DNA of 6,373 nucleotides from Verrucomicrobiota bacterium (GTDB lineage Bacteria; Verrucomicrobiota; Verrucomicrobiia; Verrucomicrobiales; Verrucomicrobiaceae), in NCBI GenBank assembly GCA_023429545.1, contig JAEYUU010000040.1, forward strand, positions 1 to 6,373. Direction: 5' to 3'. The position numbers and the translations under genes were made by a program. The notes under the pieces are model-generated. The model searched no databases. It was not told the origin of the DNA and saw only the letters and a list, made by a program, of their open reading frames with translations. Below are positions 1-6,373 of the stretch, in pieces. Within the stretch, counting starts at the first letter, position 1, and each line of letters begins with the position of its first letter.

Positions 1-1
1 C

Positions 2-3000
2 GTGAAGTCCGTGGATGGCGGGGGCAAGGTTGGCACCATGGTGATGGTCGATCAGAGCCCGTTGGCTCGCACGCCGCGCAGCACGCCCGCGGTGTATGTG
101 GGTGCTTTCGATTACATCCGCCAGCTGTTCGCGGAAACCGAAGACGCGAAGTCGGAGGGCATCACCCCGGGCTTCTTCAGCTTCAACAGTGGTGAAGGCC
201 GCTGCGAGCGCTGCTGGGGCAATGGGTATGAGAAGATCGAGATGCAGTTCCTCAGCGATCTGTATGTGACCTGCCCGGAGTGCGAAGGAAAGCGCTATCA
301 GCCTCACGCATTGCGCATCCTGCTCCAGGGAAAGAACATCAACGAGGTCCTGGGCCTCACCATCGAGGAGGCCTCGGGATTCTTCGCGGGCATCGAGTCG
401 AAGAAAGCGGCCCATGTACTGAACTCACTGCGGCTGCTGGAAGAAGCGGGACTCGGATATCTGCGCCTTGGCCAACCGCTCAACACGCTGAGTGGTGGTG
501 AAGCGCAACGATTGAAACTTATCGGGCACCTTCTGGAACCTGCCGCGACAGATAAGAAAACACTCTTCCTGCTGGACGAGCCTACCACGGGTCTGCACTT
601 CGACGACATCGCGCTGCTGCTCAAACTGCTGCAACGCCTCGGGAACGAAGGACACAGCATTCTGGTGATCGAGCACAACACCGAGGTGATCAAATGTGCG
701 GACTGGGTCATCGATCTCGGTCCTGAAGCTGGCTCCGCCGGAGGTGAACTCGTGATCGCAGGCACACCGGAACAGGTGGCGGCTTGTGAGAAGTCGTGGA
801 CAGGCAAATATCTTCGCGCGGCGTTGGAGGGCCGTGACCCCAATGAGGACATCCTCGCGGATCCCCATGCGAGTGTGGTGCGCGATGACGAGGCACCCTA
901 TGGCAAAGGCCTGACCGTCGCGAAGAACGCCATTTCCATCCGTGGCGCGCGCGAGCACAACCTGAAGAACTTCAATCTCGACATTCCACGCGACCAGCTC
1001 GTGGTGGTCACGGGTCTGAGCGGCAGCGGCAAGTCCTCGCTCGCGTTCGATCTCGTCTTCGCCGAGGGGCAGCGGCGCTTCCTGGACAGCATGTCCGTCT
1101 TTGCCCGCACGTTCGCGGAGCAGATGGAGAAGCCGGATGTGGATCTCATTGCCGGTGTGCCGCCGACAGTGGCCATCGAACAACGCGTCTCCCGGGGTAG
1201 TGGCAAGAGCACGGTGGCCACCGTCACGGAGGTGTATCACTTCCTGAGACTCCTTTTTGCCAAGTGCGGCACACAGTACTGTCCGAACTGCGACGTCCCC
1301 GTGGAGAAGCAGAGCGTCAGCGCGGTGGTGAAGACCGTGGAGGATCTGGCGAAGGGATCGCTCGTCCACATCATGGCGCCTCTGGTGAAAGCGCGTAAGG
1401 GCTTCCACACCGAGGTGGCCGAGTTCGCGCGCAAGCAGGGCATCCAAACCCTGCTCGTCGATGGCGAGTTCCGGGATACGGCGAATTTCAAACGGCTGGA
1501 GCGTTTCAAAGAACACACGATCGATGGCGTGATCGGACGCACCGAGAAGAACACAGGTGCCGTGGCCCTGCGCCCCTTGATCGAGAAGGCGCTCAAGCTC
1601 GGCAAGGGCATGCTCAAGCTTCGCCTCGCTGACAAATCCATCCGGGTGCTGAACACGGAGATGAGCTGCCCGCATTGCGGCATGAGCTTTGAGGAGCTCG
1701 ACCCGCGCCTCTTCTCCTTCAACAGCCCCCACGGCTGGTGCAAGGACTGCCGCGGCTTCGGTGTCGTGGTGGAAGGCGGGCCCGCTGAAGAACGGCGCGA
1801 TGATATTTCCCTGCTCGAAGCGGAGATGGAAGAGGAGCGCAAGTTCGACAGCGAGGAGCACGCCATCGTGCCGTGTCCTTCGTGTCACGGCTCCCGCATG
1901 AACCCCGTGGCACGAGCCGTGCGCATCCAGGGCATTCACCTGGAGCAGATCGCCATGCTCTCCGCGCAGCGCGCGTCTGATCTGGTGGCCAAGCTGAAAT
2001 TCACCGGCATGCAGGGAGAGATCTCCCGCGACATCATGAAGGAGATTGCCCAGCGCCTGCTCTTCATGCAGGAAGTAGGCCTGGGATATCTGCAGCTCAA
2101 CCGCAGCGCGGACACCCTGAGCGGTGGCGAAGCCCAGCGCATCCGGCTGGCCTCACAGCTCGGCTCGAATCTGCGTGGCGTGCTCTATGTGCTTGACGAG
2201 CCCACCATCGGTTTGCATCCACGCGACAACGAACGCCTTCTCGACACGCTGATCGCGCTGCGCGACAAGGGCAATTCACTAATCGTCGTGGAGCATGATG
2301 AGGATACAATGCGTTGTGCGGATACCATCATCGATCTCGGCCCAGGTGCCGGACGCTTTGGCGGTGAGGTGGTGGCCATGGGCAACATGAAGGAAATCTC
2401 GGAGCACAAGGACTCAGTCACGGGCCGCGCACTCCGTGAAGTCATGGTGCATCCGCTCCATGGCAGACGCCGCGCGCTTCCCAAGAAGAATGATGCCGGG
2501 GGATGGCTTGCGTTGAAAGGCGCCTCCGCGAACAATCTCCGGAAGGTGGATGTGAACATACCCTTCGGTCGACTCACGGTGATTACCGGCGTAAGCGGCA
2601 GTGGCAAGAGCTCCCTCATGCGCGCGGTGTTGCATCCCGCCGTAAAGGAGGAGCTGGCCAATGCGAAGAAGAAGGGCCGCAAGTCCAAGAACACCGAAGC
2701 CAAACTCTGGACTTCCATCCAGGGCGTGGATCAAGTGGCCGCCGTGTATGAGGTGGACCAATCACCCATCGGAAAAACTTCACGCTCCTGTCCGGCCACT
2801 TATGTGGGTGTGCTGGATGACATTCGCAAGCTCTTCGCCCAGTTGCCCATGGCCCGCGCTCGCGGATATGAGGCCGGGCGTTTCTCCTTCAATACCGAAG
2901 GTGGCCGCTGTGATGCGTGCGGCGGCAACGGTGAGGTGAAAGTGGAGATGAACTTCCTGCCCACCACCCGTGTGCATTGCGAGGTATGCCATGGCTTGCG

Positions 3001-3556
3001 CTTCAACAGCGCCACGCTGGAGATCGAGTACAATGGCAAGCACATCGGCGACGTCCTGCGCATGAGCATTGCGGAGGCCGCGGAGTTCTTTGCCAGCATT
3101 CCCCGTATCGCACGTCCGCTGGCGCTGCTCGCGGAGACCGGCCTCGGTTATCTGCAGCTGGGGCAGCCGAGTCCGACCCTCAGCGGTGGTGAAGCCCAGC
3201 GGCTCAAGCTTGTCACCGAGCTCAGCGCCGGCCAGGGTCGCACCGTCACGGAGAAGATGCGTGGACTGAAGACCACGAAGCGCAACCTCTACCTCATCGA
3301 GGAACCGACCATCGGCCTGCACCATCATGATGTCGTGCGCCTCATCGAGATCCTCCATCGACTGGTTGATGAGGGCCACACGGTGGTGGTCATCGAACAC
3401 CATCTCGATGTCATGGCGGAAGCGGACTACCTCATCGACATCGGCCCCGAGGCTGGTGAGCACGGTGGGAAGCTGGTGGCCAGCGGTACTCCAGAGCAGG
3501 TGGCCAAGGTGAAGGGCAGTTGCACAGGCGTGTTCCTCAAGGCGCTGCTGAGTTGA
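2..3556 (+). CDS. uvrA: Tandem-fused (double-length) UvrA excinuclease ABC subunit A, 5'-truncated by the window edge
   Basis: DNA damage recognition ATPase of nucleotide excision repair, which loads UvrB at lesions in the cytoplasm. The frame is open to the left edge, so the GTG at position 2 is not the true start. Residues 1-283 are the second half of one UvrA: DQSP at 17-20, zinc-finger cysteines 68/71/91/94, ABC signature LSGGEAQ at 163-169, Walker B D192-E193, and VIEHN. A linker (about 284-310) leads into a complete second UvrA. Its first ATPase domain has Walker A G338-K344, a UvrB-binding-like region at about 435-545, cysteines 556/559/580/583, signature 706-712 and D732-E733. Its second ATPase domain has Walker A G863-K869, DQSP 919-922, cysteines 970/973/993/996, signature 1060-1066 and E1100-E1101. 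DQSP and zinc-finger positions recur exactly 902 residues apart, which shows the duplication directly. If the missing part matches, the full protein would be about 1775 residues, close to the double-length chlamydial UvrA (known from memory). The last Walker B has Glu for Asp. No frameshift is visible. Confidence 0.96.
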   Translation: MKSVDGGGKVGTMVMVDQSPLARTPRSTPAVYVGAFDYIRQLFAETEDAKSEGITPGFFSFNSGEGRCERCWGNGYEKIEMQFLSDLYVTCPECEGKRYQPHALRILLQGKNINEVLGLTIEEASGFFAGIESKKAAHVLNSLRLLEEAGLGYLRLGQPLNTLSGGEAQRLKLIGHLLEPAATDKKTLFLLDEPTTGLHFDDIALLLKLLQRLGNEGHSILVIEHNTEVIKCADWVIDLGPEAGSAGGELVIAGTPEQVAACEKSWTGKYLRAALEGRDPNEDILADPHASVVRDDEAPYGKGLTVAKNAISIRGAREHNLKNFNLDIPRDQLVVVTGLSGSGKSSLAFDLVFAEGQRRFLDSMSVFARTFAEQMEKPDVDLIAGVPPTVAIEQRVSRGSGKSTVATVTEVYHFLRLLFAKCGTQYCPNCDVPVEKQSVSAVVKTVEDLAKGSLVHIMAPLVKARKGFHTEVAEFARKQGIQTLLVDGEFRDTANFKRLERFKEHTIDGVIGRTEKNTGAVALRPLIEKALKLGKGMLKLRLADKSIRVLNTEMSCPHCGMSFEELDPRLFSFNSPHGWCKDCRGFGVVVEGGPAEERRDDISLLEAEMEEERKFDSEEHAIVPCPSCHGSRMNPVARAVRIQGIHLEQIAMLSAQRASDLVAKLKFTGMQGEISRDIMKEIAQRLLFMQEVGLGYLQLNRSADTLSGGEAQRIRLASQLGSNLRGVLYVLDEPTIGLHPRDNERLLDTLIALRDKGNSLIVVEHDEDTMRCADTIIDLGPGAGRFGGEVVAMGNMKEISEHKDSVTGRALREVMVHPLHGRRRALPKKNDAGGWLALKGASANNLRKVDVNIPFGRLTVITGVSGSGKSSLMRAVLHPAVKEELANAKKKGRKSKNTEAKLWTSIQGVDQVAAVYEVDQSPIGKTSRSCPATYVGVLDDIRKLFAQLPMARARGYEAGRFSFNTEGGRCDACGGNGEVKVEMNFLPTTRVHCEVCHGLRFNSATLEIEYNGKHIGDVLRMSIAEAAEFFASIPRIARPLALLAETGLGYLQLGQPSPTLSGGEAQRLKLVTELSAGQGRTVTEKMRGLKTTKRNLYLIEEPTIGLHHHDVVRLIEILHRLVDEGHTVVVIEHHLDVMAEADYLIDIGPEAGEHGGKLVASGTPEQVAKVKGSCTGVFLKALLS

Positions 3557-3570
3557 TCTTGTCAACACAG

Positions 3571-3593
3571 TCCCCTTTGGCAAATCGGCGGGG
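3571..3593 (+). repeat. Split GC-rich direct repeat, copy 1
   Basis: TCCCCTTTG (3571-3579) and TCGGCGGGG (3585-3593) are separated by 5 nt. The same two 9-mers in the same order recur at 3683-3708 with an 8-nt spacer. This copy starts 14 nt after the uvrA stop codon. GTCCCC at 3570-3575 can pair with GGGGAC at 3591-3596 across a 15-nt loop, so the copy may act as a weak transcript-end hairpin. There is no clear T-tract after it, only TCTTT a few bases on, so I do not call it an intrinsic terminator. Confidence 0.7.
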
Positions 3594-3607
3594 GACCAGG
3601 TCTTTAA

Positions 3608-3671
3608 CCACTAATGAACACTAACAACACACTGATGGGGACTCGATGAATCTGTTAGTGTTCATTAGTGG
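3608..3671. repeat. Perfect 19-bp inverted repeat with 26-nt loop, between two convergent genes
   Basis: The arms are CCACTAATGAACACTAACA (3608-3626) and its exact reverse complement at 3653-3671. The 26-nt centre has no obvious structure. The left arm is itself a degenerate tandem of AACACTAATG-like units, which continue into the loop as ACACTGATG at about 3629-3637. The structure lies between the uvrA stop at 3556 and the minus-strand stop at 3770. It could form a long stem in transcripts from either side and act as a bidirectional transcription barrier or 3'-end stabiliser. Its AT-rich stem and lack of T-runs are unlike a standard intrinsic terminator. It could equally be a copy of a dispersed palindromic repeat. 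The inverted repeat is certain; its role is inferred. Confidence 0.9.
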
Positions 3672-3682
3672 ATTTCCAATCC

Positions 3683-3708
3683 TCCCCTTTGCCCCAGATT
3701 CGGCGGGG
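3683..3708 (+). repeat. Split GC-rich direct repeat, copy 2
   Basis: TCCCCTTTG (3683-3691) and TCGGCGGGG (3700-3708) are separated by 8 nt, matching the 9-mers of copy 1 at 3571-3593 in order and orientation. The two copies bracket the 19-bp inverted repeat. Inside this copy TGCCCC (3690-3695) can pair with GGGGCA (3705-3710) over a 9-nt loop, so both copies can form small GC-rich hairpins by different pairings. Confidence 0.7.
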
Positions 3709-3737
3709 CACATGCACATGGCGGTGCCATATGATTT

Positions 3738-3767
3738 ATGATATACCACAATATGTCATGATATACC
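3738..3767. repeat. AT-rich direct repeat and hairpin next to the stop of the minus-strand gene
   Basis: ATGATATACC occurs at 3738-3747 and again at 3758-3767, 20 bp apart, directly abutting the stop codon of the minus-strand gene. ATGATATA (3738-3745) can also pair with TATGTCAT (3752-3759) over a 6-nt loop with one G-U-type mismatch. For the minus-strand transcript this gives a hairpin about 8 nt after the stop codon, followed by AT-rich sequence, so it may help end that transcript. The stem is weak and no uninterrupted T-run follows. The composition differs sharply from the GC-rich genes on either side. Confidence 0.4.
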
Positions 3768-4502
3768 CTAGAACACCGTGATCGGTCCGGGCACGATCTT
3801 CACTCCGCCGGTGCCGAGGGGATTGCCCATGGTCTCACTGATCTCGCTCACCGCGCCGTTCTGGAAGCTGATGGTCAGGCGGCCCACTTCGACCTTCACA
3901 TAGATGGTGGACTGCACGAGCTGGCCCGTGGCGTCACGGCCGGTGGTGATCTGCGGCACCTTGTCGAAGATGCTGTATTCCAGGACTTCCTCGCGGCCCG
4001 CGGCAGTGATCTTGGTGGACTTGCGGGAGGGTTTGCCCAGGGACTGCTCCACTTCGGAATTCGTCATGCCGAGAGCCACCTGACGGTTGGCGATGAGTTC
4101 ATCCACCTTCTTCTGGCGCTCATAGAAGGCCTTCAGCTTGTCGTAGAGCTGGGGGTCAGGGGATTTCAGATCCTCCTTGCGCATCCAGCCGGCCACGTCG
4201 CCGTGGCGTGCACGGCCCCGAACCTTGTATGTCGTGTCCGTCATGGCCACCAACTGGACCGTGGTGCCGGGTGCCATTTGCCCCAAGGGGCGCTGCATAT
4301 CGAGCTGGTAGTAGATCACTGAATCGCCAGCGACGCTCAGCCGCACGGGCTTGGGCAGGATGTCCTCGATATACAAGGAGCCCGGCTCTGTCTGGCTGCC
4401 GAGACGGGAACGGCCCTGCTGCCCCGGCAAGGCTGAAGCAAACATCAGGCACGCGGCCGCGGCAGCGGCGGCAACGAACATGGAGCGGGAGCGGGAGTTC
4501 AT
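3768..4502 (-). CDS. Exported protein with probable SH3-like and BamE/SmpA-like domains, function unknown
   Basis: 244 residues. The N-terminus is a signal peptide: basic start MNSRSRS, alanine-rich hydrophobic core at about 9-21, and an AxA-type site (FASA) giving probable cleavage after A24, so the protein should act in the periplasm or outside. Residues 43-112 look like a bacterial SH3 domain (short beta-strand stretches ending in GWMRKEDL). A charged helical stretch follows at about 116-138. Residues 141-222 resemble the BamE/SmpA fold: ALGMTNSEVEQSLGKP at 143-158, then strand-rich VKVEVGRLTISFQNGAVSEI at 202-221. In known families SH3-like modules bind envelope polymers or peptides, and BamE-type domains occur in outer-membrane assembly and inhibitor proteins. 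There is no lipobox, unlike true BamE. The ATG at 4502 places the signal peptide at the N-terminus; no Shine-Dalgarno is visible. It diverges from the lipoprotein gene at 4634. The domain assignment is from pattern recognition only. Confidence 0.85.
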   Translation of the reverse strand: MNSRSRSMFVAAAAAAACLMFASALPGQQGRSRLGSQTEPGSLYIEDILPKPVRLSVAGDSVIYYQLDMQRPLGQMAPGTTVQLVAMTDTTYKVRGRARHGDVAGWMRKEDLKSPDPQLYDKLKAFYERQKKVDELIANRQVALGMTNSEVEQSLGKPSRKSTKITAAGREEVLEYSIFDKVPQITTGRDATGQLVQSTIYVKVEVGRLTISFQNGAVSEISETMGNPLGTGGVKIVPGPITVF

Positions 4503-4633
4503 GGCGGGGTGAGACTAACAGGATTGGTTGATGTGGGGAAGGGCTGAATATCTTCAGACGAGTCCCGCACCGCTTTTGTTCGATGGCGTTTTGCGGCTTC
4601 ACAAGCTTGGGCGCTTATGGTAAACCGGCAGCC
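4503..4633. promoter_or_regulatory. Divergent intergenic region with a small inverted repeat
   Basis: These 131 nt separate the starts of the minus-strand SH3/BamE-like gene and the plus-strand lipoprotein gene, so they must hold both promoters if each gene has its own. The only clear symmetric element is CTGAA (4544-4548), a 4-nt centre, and TTCAG (4553-4557), lying 42 nt upstream of the minus-strand start; it could be an operator. I found no convincing -35/-10 pair. Neither start codon has a purine-rich ribosome-binding site in the 15 nt before it. Confidence 0.35.
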
Positions 4634-4915
4634 ATGAACCTACGCACCACCTGCCTGTGTCTTTTCGTTGCTTCTGCCGTGGTCCTCACCAGTTGCAAGG
4701 CCAATCCGCTAGGAGGCTTCACGCGCATGGGCCAGGCAATGGGCAGGTCCATCGGGATCGGCTCCGGCGCGGAGAATGATCGTGTGCAACCTCTGCGGCT
4801 GGACTCGGGGGAGATTGAGCGTGCTCGCGCTGGGGGCGGCGCGGGGGCAGGGGAGAACGTGCTGCCCAAGCCAGCCGCCCCAAGTGTCGAAGGTCAAATC
4901 GCACTGGTACACTGA
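4634..4915 (+). CDS. Small predicted lipoprotein, function unknown
   Basis: 93 residues. The first 21 form a lipoprotein signal peptide: MNLRTT, a hydrophobic core, and the lipobox LTSC with C21 as the expected lipidated residue. Position +2 is Lys, not Asp, so an outer-membrane destination is plausible in a Gram-negative cell. The mature part of about 73 residues has a short GGFTRMGQAMGRSIGIGSG stretch, a charged segment, a Gly/Ala-rich patch (GGGAGAG) and a Pro-rich end (VLPKPAAP). It looks largely unstructured, with no domain I recognise. An in-frame ATG at 4583 would add 17 residues before the signal peptide and disturb it, so I chose 4634. No Shine-Dalgarno is visible. The gene diverges from the SH3/BamE-like gene and converges with the pectate-lyase-like gene, leaving 12 nt between stop codons. 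The lipobox makes a real gene likely despite the short length. Confidence 0.8.
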   Translation: MNLRTTCLCLFVASAVVLTSCKANPLGGFTRMGQAMGRSIGIGSGAENDRVQPLRLDSGEIERARAGGGAGAGENVLPKPAAPSVEGQIALVH

Positions 4916-4927
4916 CCGCTGCGCCCG

Positions 4928-6349
4928 CTATTCGCGGTAGGGCGGGTGTACGATGGTCCCGAGACGGGCTTTTCGTCCACCTCCCAGATCCGGCCAGCCA
5001 CCCACATCCCGCTGCGAGGTGATGGGATCTCTGAACCGCAACATCGTGACGTCCATCACCAGACGCGCATCGACCTCGTCAAGCGGAGCGCGGTGCCCGG
5101 CCTCTGCCAGGACCCGATGGGCTGCTGACTCCACGGACTCGACACGCACCGGGATCGGCGCTTTGAAGAGACGCTCCGTCACCACGTCTCCCCGCGCATT
5201 GCCCGGTGGCCAGGTTGCGGGTCGGGCATCCGCCAAGGCAGTGAGCCAATTTCCAGCGCTGCCCTCGGTAGGTGATGGTGAAGTGGGGGGGACCACCCGC
5301 ATGGGGCGGATACCGCCCTTGTGGGTGGGCATAGGGGCCTTATGGGTGGACGGCCCGTACTTTGCGGTGGGCCGGACGATTACCTTGTTCCCCTGCACGG
5401 CGGTCCTGACGTCCGCGTCGTCCCCGTACTTGTCGATGGCTTCGATCTCGACGGCCTTGGTGGAGGAGGTGATGTAGAGATTGTTCAGGAACTGGAAGCG
5501 GAACACCTTGCCCCTCCGGGTGCCATTCCCGTTCTCCACACCGGTGGAGTAGCGGGACCCACTGCGCTGGTAGTCGAAGATGACATTGTTCACAGCCTCC
5601 ATGCGCACCGTGTATTTGCTCTTCGGCGTCATGTCGTTGCATTCAAACTGTGGCCCGCGCATGACGAACCGCGCCAGCAGACAGTGGTGCAGGCTCAGGG
5701 TGCTGGCGCTGCAGTTCAGGACAAAGGCGTGATTGTCCCCGTAGGGATGCAGCCTGGGATTGGAGAGCGGTTCACCCAAGATGCACCATTGGATGGTCAC
5801 ATCTTGGCAGCGGGTGATGCCGAAGAGTTCATCGCAACTCCATGAGATCGAGCAGTGGTCGAAAAGGATGCGGCGGGAGTCCGAGAGGCCGATGCAATCA
5901 AGCCCGTCGGAATTCACAGGCCGGTCCCGCCTCGATGCCCTGACCTTGCGTAGCGTTGTTTCATCGCCGAGCCGGACCCGGATCTGGCGCACGATGATGT
6001 CATTGGTGCGCTTGAACTCAAGGCTGCCACCGCGGATGCAGATGCCGGCGCCGGGAGCGTCCGTGCCATCGATGGTCAGGTAGGGTTCCCTGATCTCTAT
6101 CCGATCCTGCAGCGAGATGGTGCCCGCCATGGCAAACTTCACCACGCGAGGCCCTTTTTGGCGCAGTGCCCAGCGGAGGCTGCCGGAGGCGGGCTTTCTG
6201 GGGTTGTCATCTAGCCGGGTGACCATCAGGATCCGTCCTCCCTCACCACCTTTGGAAGAGGCGCCGAAACCTTCCGGTTTGAATTCGGTGCCAGGAGCCA
6301 GAGGCACCCCACCTGCCAGGAGAAGTAAGAGCAGACAAAGGCGGATCAT
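4928..6349 (-). CDS. Secreted pectate-lyase-like protein (PL1-type parallel beta-helix)
   Basis: 473 residues. Residues 1-20 are a signal peptide (MIRLC, then a run of leucines), so the protein is exported. The mature start EGFGASSKGGEGGRILMVTRLDD (26-48), SGSLRWAL (55-62) and GPRVVKFAMAGTISL (66-80) are typical of the PL1-type pectate lyases common in Verrucomicrobiota, Planctomycetes and Bacteroidetes. Beta-helix core repeats follow: DGLDCIGLSDSRRILFDHC (148-166), SWSCDE (169-174), VTIQWCILGEPLSNP (184-198), and HHCLLARFVMRGPQF (221-235) around the likely catalytic Arg, R231. The C-terminal DEVDARLV (424-431) and DVGGWPDL (448-455) also match the family. Members cleave pectate by beta-elimination, though many in these phyla have untested or other uronate substrates. 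The protein ends soon after VGGWPDL, without the Asp-rich tail (DxDxDG-like) often seen there. Residues 330-400 are Pro/Thr-rich and less conserved. The ATG at 6349 gives a proper signal peptide; the leader before it is pyrimidine-rich with no Shine-Dalgarno. Confidence 0.9.
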   Translation of the reverse strand: MIRLCLLLLLLAGGVPLAPGTEFKPEGFGASSKGGEGGRILMVTRLDDNPRKPASGSLRWALRQKGPRVVKFAMAGTISLQDRIEIREPYLTIDGTDAPGAGICIRGGSLEFKRTNDIIVRQIRVRLGDETTLRKVRASRRDRPVNSDGLDCIGLSDSRRILFDHCSISWSCDELFGITRCQDVTIQWCILGEPLSNPRLHPYGDNHAFVLNCSASTLSLHHCLLARFVMRGPQFECNDMTPKSKYTVRMEAVNNVIFDYQRSGSRYSTGVENGNGTRRGKVFRFQFLNNLYITSSTKAVEIEAIDKYGDDADVRTAVQGNKVIVRPTAKYGPSTHKAPMPTHKGGIRPMRVVPPTSPSPTEGSAGNWLTALADARPATWPPGNARGDVVTERLFKAPIPVRVESVESAAHRVLAEAGHRAPLDEVDARLVMDVTMLRFRDPITSQRDVGGWPDLGGGRKARLGTIVHPPYRE

Positions 6350-6373
6350 GAAACAGATGGGAAAGGGGGGATG

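Noticed and set aside
425..1939. 504-residue open frame on the minus strand, inside uvrA
   Set aside because: It lies wholly antisense to clear UvrA coding sequence. Its translation is rich in His, Arg, Leu and Ala with no domain, as expected from antisense frames of GC-rich genes.
2780..3583. 267-residue minus-strand open frame over the 3' end of uvrA
   Set aside because: Antisense shadow of conserved UvrA motifs, with no recognisable domain or signal peptide; it shares only 27 nt with non-coding sequence.
3597..3682. Possible CRISPR array in the repeat-rich spacer
   Set aside because: The repeats are inverted or differ in spacing, there are only two copies, and there are no regular spacers or cas genes.
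3557..3767. Possible tRNA or other structured RNA gene
   Set aside because: The perfect palindrome does not fit a cloverleaf, and I see no conserved tRNA T-loop motif (GGTTCGA-like) or known small RNA pattern.
4591..4621. Possible promoter for the lipoprotein gene (TTGCGG with TATGGT 19 nt later)
   Set aside because: The -35 match is only three of six bases, and the -10 would lie about 12 nt from the start codon; too weak to call.
4583..4633. Longer start for the lipoprotein gene at the in-frame ATG 4583
   Set aside because: It would put 17 non-basic residues before a well-formed lipoprotein signal peptide, and has no better ribosome-binding site.
4922..4944. Hairpin CGCCC...GGGCG between the convergent stops at 4915 and 4928
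   Set aside because: A 5-bp stem with a 13-nt loop, mostly within the end of the pectate-lyase-like gene and with no T-run; easily chance in GC-rich DNA.
4953..5845. Two overlapping plus-strand open frames of 174 residues each
   Set aside because: Both are antisense to the pectate-lyase-like gene, which has a signal peptide and family motifs throughout; neither translation looks like a protein family.

Overview
The window carries four protein-coding genes. The first runs off the left edge; the other three are complete. The coding DNA is GC-rich, and one spacer holds a striking group of short repeats. The best clue to the organism is the first gene, a UvrA-type excinuclease in which one full UvrA is fused behind part of another. 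As I recall, such double-length UvrA proteins are known from Chlamydia and other members of the Planctomycetes-Verrucomicrobia-Chlamydiae group. The exported pectate-lyase-like protein, the exported SH3/BamE-like protein and the lack of Shine-Dalgarno sequences also fit a free-living Verrucomicrobiota bacterium. This placement is inference; there is no rRNA or other direct taxonomic marker.

Layout: (1) 2-3556, plus strand, the C-terminal 1184 residues of the fused UvrA. (2) 3557-3767, a gene-free convergent spacer. It contains a perfect 19-bp inverted repeat flanked by two copies of a split GC-rich repeat, then a short AT-rich hairpin. (3) 3768-4502, minus strand, an exported protein with a probable SH3-like domain and a BamE/SmpA-like domain. 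(4) 4503-4633, a divergent spacer with a small inverted repeat. (5) 4634-4915, plus strand, a small predicted lipoprotein. (6) 4928-6349, minus strand, a secreted protein of the pectate lyase (PL1-like) type, convergent with the lipoprotein gene and 12 nt away from it.

The genes do not form one operon: neighbouring strands alternate (+, -, +, -). The UvrA gene serves nucleotide excision repair in the cytoplasm. The other three products are all predicted to leave the cytoplasm. The SH3/BamE-like and lipoprotein genes diverge from a shared 131-nt region and might be co-regulated. I see no clear sign of a new multi-gene system. The points most worth a second look are the tandem UvrA with its altered last Walker B, the repeat cassette at 3571-3708, and the divergent pair of envelope proteins.
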